From Phaeodactylum tricornutum CCAP 1055/1 (taxonomy: Eukaryota > Bacillariophyta > Bacillariophyceae > Surirellales > Neidiaceae): a stretch of DNA of 64,000 bases. The DNA is taken from contig NC_011673.1 in assembly GCF_000150955.2 (NCBI RefSeq), forward strand, positions 1,007,394 through 1,071,393, in the 5' to 3' direction. The notes below the pieces were generated by a model. The model did not search any database and had not been told where the DNA came from. It was given only the letters and a program-made list of their open reading frames with translations. Shown here piece after piece: positions 41,636 through 52,096 of this stretch. Numbering within the stretch: position 1 is the first letter of the stretch; every line of letters starts with the position of its first letter. The position numbers and the translations under genes are program-made.

Positions 41636-42562
41636 AGACGCGCAGGTCCTACGGAATTATTTTGCGGTCGTGCATTTAAGATCTAGTACATACATATTCA
41701 AACAATCTTGTGAATAAACTCGTATGGCATCCTCCTTGCCGCGGCATTTTTTTAGCACTGTTTTGTAACGATAGACCTGTCTCCGTGGTGGTATCCCTTG
41801 CAGTTAGCTAGCTAGCTTATTCGGAAACACGTGCTTGAGAGGGCAGCATGTGGGCCTCTAGTCTATACCTCAAACAAAAAGCCTTTCATTCACTGTTAGT
41901 GAGTGACCCGCCGGGTTCAGCAATTCCACAATGCATATGTCGGTCGGGTTGAGGTAGTTGTTCACAGCTAGGGTCTGTATAGCTTTGTATCCATCACAAT
42001 ATCTCAACGGAAATTGAACCCCCAATATTGGGGCGCAAAAAACGCGGGAAATTTTCATCTCTATAACGAGCATGCCTTCGATTTATTGAATCAAACACAG
42101 ATCTACTTTTTTGAAGTGATCTACTAAACAGGAAGCAATCGTGATATGCAACTTATGGGTTATGTGATATTCTGCGGCATCCAACATTGATTATTTCTAT
42201 CTATTTCAAGAAAGGAAATTCCTATTATTTCATGAGTTTGAGTACCGGGAGAATTTTTTTCCTGGATAGCTAGAATCTGAATCTTCATACCTCTACTAGC
42301 TAGGAGTCGTTTCGTTCAGAAAACCCGGATCTGACAATATCGGTCGTAGAAATGAAAATTGTTTCGAAGACTGCCTGGAAATGGACACACACGCGATACG
42401 ACCGCGACCAACAGGTCCCAGCGTCACATCAGCTTGAACACCGTGTCCTCCATTGTTGTCCTTTTTGCGGAACCTCGTCAGTGCTAGTCTCGCACAATAC
42501 AGCAGTGACACTTACATCAATCCTCTTTGACAATTGTCTTTCCGATACAATAAAGAAGCATC
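41636..42562. other. intergenic region
   Basis: About 0.9 kb without a supported gene. AT-rich between 42050 and 42300. It contains the 3' end of the Cys-rich gene and the promoter of the LysM gene. Confidence 0.4.
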
Positions 42563-43778
42563 ATGTCGGACGGGGGACGGTTTCCATGGAAGATGCAACG
42601 AATTGTTTCGCGCCCCACCGCGAATTACCGCAATCTGCGTAACCCGCTCCCCAATCCACCGGACGGGATGACCTGGCATCACGATACGAAAACCAACGAA
42701 TGGTCGCTCGTACCAGTCGACAAAGCTTTCAATAACGTGGAGGATCATGCAGATCTCGTAGATTCCTTGCCTGGCGAGACGAGACACTGTACGCAGGAAG
42801 CGTCCGAAGCTCCGACGGATGATTGGGAAGTCTTGTCGGATCGTGTATCCAACTCTTCCAACAGCGTCCTCGTACCTCAGTCGTGCGGAAGCGTCCGATC
42901 TATTCCTTCTCTGGACAAAGGTGTACCGGGGAACAGTTCGGATCAAACAGAATTGTTGCTGCCGTCCAAAATCCAGCGGATCAATAAAAGCACGATTGAT
43001 TCTTCCGACAACGCTTTGGGTCCCTCGGGTAAGGGTGTACTGGGAGTGGATTACGTCGAGCACGTGATTTTACCAACCGATACATTCCAGGGTATTTGTC
43101 TGGCTTACAAGATACACGGAACGAGGTTGCGTCAGGCCAACGGCTTTTCCGGAAATTCCTTAAGTTTGGCCCCCCCAAAGCTCCTTATTCCTCTATCGAA
43201 AAAGGCCCTCCAGAGCGGTTTTATTCGTGTACAAGATACGGATGCGAAGGAATACAAACTGCACGCGTTCTTGGCGGCAATGCCCAACATGAGCATGACG
43301 GAGGCGAAAGCGTACGTGCACAGTCCGTGTTGCGACGACAGGGGGCAGCTCCTTTAATTTTTTCGTTTTTCTAAATACTGACACTACCTGATACTTGCTC
43401 TCTTATTGTACACTTTTCCTCTCCCGGACCAACAGTTATTTGTAATTGAGTGATTGGGTTTTAGGGAATGCGGTGCGCTCGGCCAAGGAGGACAACGAAT
43501 GGGAAGATGAGATGGATGTGGGATTGCTCAAGGCGGGGGAGATCCGTTTCTCTCGGAGTGATGGCTACCAAGGAGCTGGGATTCGCAGCAGAAGCGAGGA
43601 AACGATATCAACGGGGACGCCGAAAGCCTTTCGGATCGTCCCAATTGCGCATGAAGGCATTCCGGAGATTGCCAGTTATTCAGTCAAGGCGCAGGATATC
43701 TACCATGCGGCACCGCAACACAACAATTTCGGAGTCGAACTGCAGTCCCAGGTTAATCCTGGTTCGGCACTAATTTAG
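42563..43778 (+). CDS. LysM-domain protein (2 exons, splice uncertain)
   Basis: Exon 42563-43311 and exon 43451-43778, joined by a 139-nt GT-AG intron (gtacgt...attgag, phase 2), give about 358 residues. The LysM domain is at about 170-212: YVEHVILPTDTFQGICLAYK, IHGTRLRQANGFSGNSL, LAPPKLLIPL. LysM binds glycans in many proteins, but intracellular eukaryotic forms serve other roles, and no signal peptide is present here. After the domain, LHAFLAAMPNMSMTEAKA and DWVLGNAVRSAKEDNEWE look like a UBA/CUE-type helical bundle. At the splice the expected Y-L-x segment of that bundle seems shortened. The neighbouring acceptor at 43434-43436 (caacag) would keep more of it but leads to a stop, so the junction, or one base of the sequence, may be wrong. 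Confidence 0.72.
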
Positions 43779-43988
43779 CAGGACGGAACCTCATCGATAA
43801 TGCACTAGTGTACATTTCTGTAGCAACAAAGTAAAAGACCTCCCATACACATTCGATAAAGGATTGCGAGTCGCGTGTACGTATGTAAGTAGAGGTTGCT
43901 GTCTTACTTGAAGAACAAATTCACAAAAAGTTGATATACATAAAACATTTCTGCCCAAAGCGTCTCCCAATATGGCTCTGTAGCGTGT

Positions 43989-46130
43989 CTAGGCTTGGCC
44001 GTGTTTCGTCATGGTCCGAAACTTGTCCCGAATTTGCTGTCCCGATCTGGACGACAAAGCGGGATACGTATCGCGAATCTGGGCCCAACTGTGCATCCCA
44101 AATTGGCGGACCCCGTGCCGAATCGAGGCAGTTTCCAACGAAGAGAAAGGCCGCTTCTTGTGACCCGACAGCGGTTGCTTTTCCGTCACAAATAAGGCGT
44201 CAAACTCTTCTACGTCCGAGTCTTCCCATCTGGACAATTTGTGCAGTTTATTTTCCGTTGATCGGCCTTTGACGGGAGTCGCTGGGGAGGTGGACACGCG
44301 GGGATGACGTTTGCGTTTTTGGGACGACGAGAGGACTTCGATTTGTCGGTTGTCTCGCGTCGCGACTTCGGTACTTCGTTCCGGCTCCTCTTCCTCGTCG
44401 GTGCTGCTATCCTCGAACAAGCGTTCCTCTTGTTCCCGCGAGAGTGTCGTCAGAATCTTGCGCTCGTCGGGATCGTTTTCTTTTTCCCCTTCGGACTGGG
44501 CGTGCTCCACATCGTCGTCCTTTTCCTCTTCGTCCGAACGGTCGTGATCACTTTCACCGCGGTCCATTTCTGGTTGGGTCAATAGTTCTTGTTCCCGTCG
44601 GACATTTTGTCGGGCGACGCGTCGCAAATCTTTGGAAGGGGTGGGACGCTGGGATGGAGTCGTGGTGGTAACACGGGTCCGGGTCCGGTGCGGAGGTGGA
44701 GCGAGTACCAGTTGTTTTAGGGTTTCAGCGTCTTCGATGGTGACGGACGAGCGTTGGTTCAAGGGGCGCGTTGAGGCCGGCAAAGGTTCGTGGGCTTCGT
44801 CCATGGAGGGTGGCGGTTGCGTGAGGAGCTCTTGTGCCGTGGGGGCGTGTTCGTCGTCGTCCCCCCACGCAGATACGTCGTCGTCTCCGTCATCGCCAAC
44901 TACGGGAGCCATGACACCGCCGTAGCCGATTTTGACGAGGGTAGGGATTTCTAGAATGCTTTCGGACCACTTGATCAACAAGGATCGTACCTACAATTGA
45001 GCGCGCGAGAGAGAGAGGGACCAACAATGTCTGGGTGAGTGGATCCCGTAGTCGCGTCGTACGCTAATGGATTCACGGTAGTGATTTGCTCGTACCTTTT
45101 GTTGTAGCTTGGCGAGTGAAAAGACACTGCGTGGGTGTAGAATCAGTTCTTCCAGATGGGTGGGTACGGTACGGATCCAATCGTGGTGATTACGGTAAAG
45201 ATCGCGTAACAAAAAGTGCGTGAGGTCTTTGGGAATGTGTTCGGGTCCGTGAAATAAGGCGCCGAGCTGTTGTTGGTACAGCTCGACGGCCTCCCGGGCG
45301 CGGGGGATCCGACGATCATCGTTTTCGTCGGGTGTCACGATCACTTCTTGGAGCGAGAGTCGGAGACGAGCTATAATTTCTTGTACGTGCACGAATTCGT
45401 AGACCTGTTGGTAGGTATCCTGGAACATTTCGTGAGTTTCGAGTTGGTGATCAATGGCGTCGTTGGGTTGGGGCAAGGACGGCGTTGTTTCCAGCGCCGC
45501 GTCGGCAGGAGTGGGAGATTCAGACTCCTCCATGGCGGTGGGGACCCACACATTGGCGTCGCGTCGCAACAAAAGAGACTTGGTCAGTACGAGTTGTTCC
45601 CGCATGTGTGCCCAGTCTTGTGGCGTAGTCCAGGTTTCGGGAGTCTCGGATTCGGGCAGACAGAGCAGATCGCATCCGAGTGCGGTGAGGTTGAGACGTG
45701 AGTAGAAACGTCCGTATTTGTGTATCTGGTGTGATTCGAGGACTTGCGTGAGTTGAGTTTTGTAAAGAAGGGCTTTGGCTACGTTGGTTTGTAGCAGTAT
45801 CAAGTGACAAAGGTATTCCATGAGGTCCATTTGCATTTCTTGGAGGGTCGGCAAATGCGGAGGCAACTGATTGAAGACTTTGGAAAAGGAACGATCACGA
45901 TTCATTCCGGACGTCTGACGGGACGGCATGGGTGGGATTGACGCGAAGGATTTGCTCGACGCGTGTGCCGTCGTCAAGGAAGGAGAGTGCGGGACGACGG
46001 GAGGCTGCAATACGCCATTGTCGCTCTCGTTATCACTGTTGTCGTTATTGTTGTTGTTGGTGTCGTCCCGCGACGCGAGCGGGGTTTCTTTTTCTTCCGG
46101 ACTCCGGAATAAAGACAAGAGAAAGCTCAT
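43989..46130 (-). CDS. Myb/SANT-domain protein (2 exons)
   Basis: Exons 46130-45096 and 44990-43989 are joined by a 105-nt phase-0 GT-AG intron (gtacga...ttgtag). They give about 678 residues from the ATG at 46130 (MSFLLSLFRSPEEK). The N-terminal half is helical (LQEMQMDLMEYLCHLILLQT; YGRFYSRLNLTALGCDLLCL), with Asn/Asp-rich and Ser/Pro-rich spacers. The middle is acidic and disordered (DEEEKDDDVEHAQSEGEKEN). The C-terminal 55 residues form a single Myb-like helix-turn-helix: FSSLETASIRHGVRQFGMHS, WAQIRDTYPALSSRSGQQIR, DKFRTM. A lone C-terminal Myb after a helical domain is the layout of telomere-repeat-binding factors, and the [QR]-[IL]-[KR]-DK-[FW]-R end resembles the telobox. Telomere binding is a hypothesis only. 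The joined frame reads smoothly across the intron (LQQK|VRSLLIKWSESI). Confidence 0.8.
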
Positions 46131-47112
46131 GTTCACAAGTCACAGTCGGTAACGACAAAGTAGAGTGGAATGGAGTAGTGTCTAAACTGTAAATCCGGTC
46201 GTGCGTTACGAATATCGAGACGAGAGGGTGTATGCGATGCTTAGTACCCTTTTGCCATTGGGGGCTGACAAGGGTAGAGTCGCCCGAGACGACAAGGAGT
46301 CTTTGTGCTGTTGGTGTGTATGTTTGTACCAAAGTTACGTCGCGTCTATACATATGTGCGTGCATGTCTGGGTTTGGTCTATACTATATGTTAGTGGTAC
46401 GCCCCATTTACAAAGCGTCGCTACCCACCAGATCCCCGGTACGGATTCCCTAGTCGAATTTGCGATGTAGGAAGCGAGTTAGATGATCCCAATTTGGCGT
46501 TCCCGAGGGAGACATACTGCCTCGCGGCGCCGGTAACTAGAGTCCGCCGGCCGAGTATTGTATAGGAGAGGACCGCGCCCCAATCTGGAAATTTGCAAAT
46601 TTGAATCCGTGTCCGGCTCGGCACGCGAACCATACTTTTCTCGTAGGTTGGGTAGGGCCACCAAGCCTACTACTACTAGAGGTACAAACTGCCCTCACAC
46701 ACTCGGTTCATCTCGTCGTTCCATGCCTCGACCCCTTTCCCCTGTATGTGTCTGTCTGTCTGTCGATAAGGCACTGTCGTTTCTACCGCTCTACACGCGC
46801 CACCCAAAAAACCTCCGTCCTCTCTGCGGGGACAGGAAAGTGAAGCCGTACCGGTACACGACCGACGGTTCTTGTATCGGGACAACGGGAGATGGAGGGG
46901 AGAACGGGCGTGACCCGACCAACAAATCCTCCGCAAAGCATTGACAGTGCATACGTATATATACACATTGCAAAATACATTCACCGATCCAAAGCGTCCC
47001 ACGACAACCTGATCGCAGTGTGTTTGTGTGTGTCGTTCCAAACCCGTCCCCGCCGTTGCACAACTGCACTCCTTACACGACGAGTTGTCGGACTCACTAC
47101 CCCGTACGAAGG
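46131..47112. other. shared promoter region of two divergent genes
   Basis: About 1 kb between the Myb gene and the dihydrodipicolinate synthase gene. No gene supported. It contains a short TCTG run (46749-46763) and otherwise unremarkable sequence. Confidence 0.4.
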
Positions 47113-48611
47113 ATGCCGACATCGTCACGGCCCATGGGCGGCTCCAAACTATTGCAACGCCTGCTTCTACTACTCCCATTCCTCGACAGTTTTTATACAG
47201 CCAATGGTGCGTATGATCGTTGGCGTGTGCGTGTGCGTATCTTGTACGGCCACTTCTACTACAGAGTCGCAGCAAGAGAAAGAGAGACAGACACTCCGCT
47301 CTCACTGCGACTCGTACACGTTGCAACAATTCATCACAGTAGCAATAGTTTTTTCCGCGCGTGTCGTCGTTTGTTCCGTTCTCTGCTCTGACCCGTCGGT
47401 ATCCCTCGCTTTCCTTGCACAGCCTATCTGATACCCGGCAGAAGACGAACCGCCGCACTGCCGCTCCTATATTCCACGGCGGATCCGGGGAGTGATGGTG
47501 GTGTCGGGAGCAACACCAATGCCAGGGTACGTCTTGCTTTTTTCGTGTCGTCACGTGTGTACTAATACTAGTAGTACTCGTTCTTTCTCTCTCTGTCGAT
47601 TTGGTGGGGCTCGTGCATCGGCGCGTTGGCTCATTTGGTGCTCTTGCTGTTGTTGTATTGCTTACCGACTGACCTTGTCCCGTTCCTTTCGTCACACGAC
47701 ACCATGGTCTTTGGTTTCACCGTCAGATGCCCATGAAACCGGGTTCCACCGTGGCGCTGATTACGCCCTTTTCCGTCGACACGGGCAACATTGATTACCA
47801 AGGTTTGCGCCAACTCTTGCGGTATCACGTAGAGGCCGGCACCGACAATCTCTGTATCCTCGGCACCACCGGAGAGGCCTCGTCCATGACCATGGAAGAG
47901 CGGCAGCAGGTCCTGCAAATTGCCGTGGAGGAAGTCAAGGGCGTCATGCCCATACTGGTCGGCACGGGGACCATCAATCCGGACAACGTCAAGGCACAAA
48001 CCTTGCAGGCCATGGACTTGGGCTGTGACGCCGCTCTCGTAGTCACACCCTACTACGTCAAACCACCACAGCGATGCCTTGTACAACACATGGTCACCAC
48101 CGCCGATCTCGGACTTCCCGTTGTCATTTACAACGTTCCCGGACGCACCGGCGTCAACTTTTTGGATGAAAATATCGCCATTGCTTCCCAACACGAGAAC
48201 GTCGTCGGGCTCAAGGACGCCACTGGGGATTTGACCAGGATCGAGCAAGTCCGTCCTCTCGTGGGGGACGACTTTTTGCTCTACAGTGGTGACGACGGTA
48301 CGAGCTTGGAATACCTGCGACGCGGTGGCGACGGGTTCATTTCCGTTACGGCCAACATTGCCGCCGCCGCCATGAAGGATCTCGTGACGGCCGTCCGGGA
48401 ACAGCGAATGGATGACGCCGACGCCATTAATCGAAGACTCGACATATTGCACCAAAAACTCTTTCTGGAAAGCAACCCTATCCCCACCAAATGGGCCGCC
48501 GCGAAGCTGGGACTCGTCGATTCGGCCTACTGTCGACGTCCCCTGGCGGAATTCGATTCGGCACTGCACGCCGAATTGGAACAAGCCTTACAAGATGCCG
48601 GTATGTTGTAA
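47113..48611 (+). CDS. dapA: 4-hydroxy-tetrahydrodipicolinate synthase, plastid-type (3 exons)
   Basis: First committed step of lysine synthesis, condensing pyruvate with aspartate semialdehyde; plastid location is usual in algae. Exon 3 (47727-48611) holds the whole enzyme of about 294 residues: LGTTGEASSMTMEER, VVTPYYVKPPQR, the catalytic tyrosine in VIYNVPGRTGVNF, and the Schiff-base lysine in VVGLKDATGD (K163 of this part). Two upstream exons are proposed: 47113-47210 and 47442-47526. The introns are 47211-47441 (gtatga...ggcag, phase 2) and 47527-47726 (gtacgt...gtcag, phase 0). They add MPTSSRPMGGSKLLQRLLLL, a hydrophobic signal sequence, then RRTAALPLLYSTADP, an Arg/Ser transit-like part. 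No A-x-A-F-A-P motif is obvious at the junction. The enzyme is certain; the first two exons are a consistent but unproven model. Confidence 0.9.
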
Positions 48612-49119
48612 ACGAAATGAATAGAAAATGAGAATGTTTGACAGCGAAGAACATTCCCAAGTGTGCAACAACCGGTGTTTGCTACTAAGTCTAGAAAAGT
48701 TCCTAGGCTACCATAAAAAAGCACCAACATTGGCCTCTGTATACGTTTTGTGTTTGTGAGAAGAAACCTGCAATTCCGGATACCTTGCATCCAGTGTCAG
48801 GGAATGATGCCTGCCACACCATAACATTTCGTACATGCTAGGTAGACTTGCTTGATCACATGTACGATTGTGACTTTGTCTCGCTGTGTACCCTTTGCAA
48901 CTATGTAGTTTCCGGTTTTCTTTGCCTATCTATTGGGGCTTTGTGTTTTTACAGTTAGTAGTGAAAGAATGCAATGATTAACTGGATGCTCAACTGCAAT
49001 TGGTACAAAATGTGTGTCAAACTACTATACTTCATAAATAGTGGTCTAAGTTACAGTTAAGCACAGCCTTCCAAACAATAAGAAATTCCTCATGTTGTAC
49101 TGAAAGTAGCAGCAAGGAC
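48612..49119. other. intergenic region leading into repeat copy B
   Basis: No gene recognised. The 3' end of the synthase gene is followed by AT-rich, CpG-poor DNA resembling old repeat sequence. Confidence 0.4.
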
Positions 49120-49121
49120 AG

Positions 49122-49690
49122 TCAAGTAGCATACAGAATAAAGATAAGGAGTCAATCTATTAGTGCACAGGTCAATCTCCTCCAATAGCTGAATAGATGC
49201 ACATCTTGTACATGGACTTACACTGCATTTACAAATCACAGTAGGGCCTCACAAACATTTGATATGATGTAATTCATTCAATCTCAACAGGAGCAGGCAC
49301 CAACAACTGACATGGCTAATCACAGGCCATCCTGTTCCTTTTATGCCACAAGCAATGATTGCTTTGGCAGGCTCCACAAGAGTGTTCCTCCCCCTTCACA
49401 AAAACTGATAGTAAATACTATAAAGTAGCATAGAAGACAGAGACTTATAGACTATCTATTGGTGTACAGGACAACCTTCTCCAATAGATGTACATCTACT
49501 ACAGGGACTTCCACTGCATTCACAAACATACCATCACATGAGTCCAACACAAACATTTGATATAGTGGATTACATGCAATCTCCACAATAGCAGGCACAA
49601 ATTGTAAGGCATTAATAAGTCACATGGCTAGCCACAAACCATCCTTTTCCTTTTAAGCCACAAACAATGACTACTTTGCTTAGTTGTTGG
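49122..49690. repeat. tandem duplication of the repeat-B tail
   Basis: Two diverged units of about 245-270 bp with a period near 300 bp (units start about 49122 and 49422). Shared landmarks are aagtagcata, a caatag block, the tgtacat block, acaaacatttgatat and a final ccacaarcaatga block. Copy A has one unit (about 11335-11605, inverted). Confidence 0.6.
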
Positions 49691-49805
49691 TCTTTCTTGT
49701 TTCTACTCCTCTGCTCCAACCTTGACAGTATCAGCATTGGTTGTGTTGGCTCCTCCCACACTACCACTGCTTGCATCTTCCATTGCCACCAAGTTTGGAT
49801 GTTAA

Positions 49806-50290
49806 TGTCAAGTATCTCCTGGCTTCTTGAAGATAGCACAAGGTGATCAAGACTTGTCTGACTTCTAACAAAGAGATACAAACTAACAAATATGGTTTTC
49901 ACACAATCATTGTTAAGATTTATTTTAAAAGCTCTAACTTAAAGCCAAATATATTCAGTTTCATCAAGTTCCACAGTGTCAAAACCACTGTGGTCCAGTT
50001 CCACGGTCTTAAGCACCACCGTGGGCCACTTTCATCAATCCCACAGTTTTGTACACGCTACTGTGGGAAAGTTTGTCATAGTAACCACGCTTCTGAGCAT
50101 GGTAATGGTTGAGACCCAAAACAGTCACATGATGTATTTGGACATTCAACAGTCCAGTCCAAAACAATCATTGTTGCAATCTGTGACCAAACACAACAAC
50201 TTGTTTTGGCCAACTTGCCTTGGGTGTCATGACTCAAGGCACACGCACAATTGCGCAAGGCGGTACTCAAAACCAACTTTCCAGTTGACA
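49806..50290 (-). repeat. old solo LTR of the copia family, CpG-depleted
   Basis: 485 bp, beginning TGTCAAGTATC and ending AGTTGACA, clearly homologous to the LTRs at 7096, 10194 and 12599. Most CpG sites of the young copies are TpG or CpA here. No exact 5-bp target duplication survives (gttaa before, ttgaa after). It is the oldest of the four LTRs. Confidence 0.85.
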
Positions 50291-51160
50291 TTGAAGTCCC
50301 TTCCTCCATTGAGGACCCCTCTTCTGCAACATCAACCACAACAGCATTTGCAACTGCAGCCACAGTGACCCAAATTGATCCACCACTAGATTCCTCCATT
50401 GGGGAGCCAGCATTGCTTGTTGATATAGTATTGCTGTTCTCTTCCATGGATATCTCAACATCCTCAATGTCTGTGCTCTTTTCCTCCTTTGTCTCCTTTG
50501 CATTGGCAACCTGGACCACAACGCCAGCCCTTGTGCACTTGTCTTGCTATCCCCGCTTGCACACCAGCAATACCACTACCATTGCCATTGAGATCTCATC
50601 CAATCCCTTGGTGTCAATGCCTGCCGGTACATTTGGCACCACAGTGCATTGCATGGGGAGGCAATAATTGCTCCAGTACACATGCACTGCGTCCATGAGA
50701 ATCAAGAAAACCCTGCACCCATGTTCAACTGCCTCGTTGCGCTTGTCCACAAGCATTTGTCCCAAGGACACCTGAAAATCAAGGGTCCGCGCCAGCTGCT
50801 GCAAAGCCACTTTGCCGTTGTCACTGCGGATCATATAAAAGAACTGTTCAACAACAAATGGAGGAACCTGCAAGCAAGTAAAGGCAGTATCCGTGTCACA
50901 AAGGATATCTTCATGTTTGGACATGGTCAATAAGAGCTACACAACAGGACATCAGCTGTGAGACATACACACAGTGTGCAAAAGTACAAGACCATCCAAC
51001 TTACAACACAACACACTCAAGACAAAACAATTCCGCAGCAACACAGATACTTGTACCCAATGGGCAAATTTGGCAGACGAGACTTTGTGTTCTCAAAAAA
51101 TCAGATTTACCTTGCATACTGCAAACAGAGAACTCTTCCTCTCCGTCACTTCCGCCCATT

Positions 51161-52096
51161 CCAGCATTGTCTCTGTTGTAGTGCTCTTGCGTAGAAGGAA
51201 AACATGCCGTAGTGTGTGTTGGCAACACTGGCAAGCATTCTGCACAGTTCCAGCTAGAAATAGTTGCCATTATGGGCAATGACGTTCTATCTGAGTGAAT
51301 GGCAAGTGGATACTGGTACATCCTCTTTCCTTGGGTTGATAGAGATTTTTTGTTTGTACAGACAGTGACAGCAATAGCTGATGGATTGTTGGTTCAGCAA
51401 TTTTAAATCAACTGCGCCTTTGTGTTTCACAGTGAATGACTAATATTGGACACCGGTACAAATGTTATCACCTTCAACAGGGTAGTGGATTAATTGTAAA
51501 TGATGTGATTTACTGTGATCAGATGGTCAAAGATTGATAGGTAGTGAGAGAGACTGACAGTGCATGTGCTTGCTCTCCTTCCGGGGGTTTCATTTGGACA
51601 CAAATTTTCTGTCACTAACTGTTGTTGGAGAACAAGTGTACAGAACTACCTACTTTCCCTACCAATAGCGCTATGGTACTAGCTCTGGAGTTTGAGTGAC
51701 TGTTGATACCATTGCGCGGTATCCAGAGAGCACCCGGAGACTCTAAGACAGACATTTTGATTACCAGTACAGTAGATAGACGGTCCGGACCTCTAATTCT
51801 GGAACACAAAACAGAGAATTCTGGCCTTCTTGGCCTAATTTATGGTTCCCACAAAGTGGATCCATATTCTTTTGTTTTCAGTATAGGCTAGAATGCCCAC
51901 ACCTTGGATTCTCCTGATTGATACTGCCAACAAGCATGTGTGCAAAGGTTCAGAGGGTTTTCATGGTAACTCGTCCGTCTGGTATAGCTCATTTCTTGCT
52001 GCAAAACTTTGCTGCCTTTTACCTTTTTAATCCTGTCTACCTTATCCCCTGTTCGGGTCTTCGTATTCACAAATCATGTTTCGGTGCAGACTCAAG
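51161..52096. other. end of repeat island and 3' flank of the RCC1 gene
   Basis: No gene supported. The first 160 bp hold a short minus-strand frame that leads into copy B (MATISSWNCAECLPVLPTHT), which may be its first exon. The rest is unremarkable. Confidence 0.4.

Larger units (their letters stand above)
49120..51160 (-). repeat. unclassified dispersed repeat, copy B (with an LTR insertion)
   Basis: The inverted counterpart of copy A (6690-11620). Read on the minus strand, the frame ending near 50547 encodes MSKHEDILCDTDTAFTCLQ and YWSNYCLPMQCTVVPNVPAG, matching copy A across the site where the young copia element split it. The acidic region (DIEDVEISMEENSNT) also matches. A solo LTR (49806-50290) of the same copia family interrupts it at a different point. 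The downstream end contains the same tail as copy A but duplicated in tandem. The copy is broken, old and poor in CpG. Both copies have a GT-type donor at the same relative place (about 6706 in A, 51112 in B), hinting at a shared intron. Confidence 0.6.

Noticed and set aside
47631-48584. 317-codon open frame on the minus strand
   Set aside because: It lies fully antisense to the well-supported dihydrodipicolinate synthase exon and has no recognisable domain.
49976-50080. Paired changes in LTR inverted arms as proof of RNA structure
   Set aside because: Both arms contain CpG, and deamination on each strand would produce the same matched changes, so this is kept only as a hypothesis.
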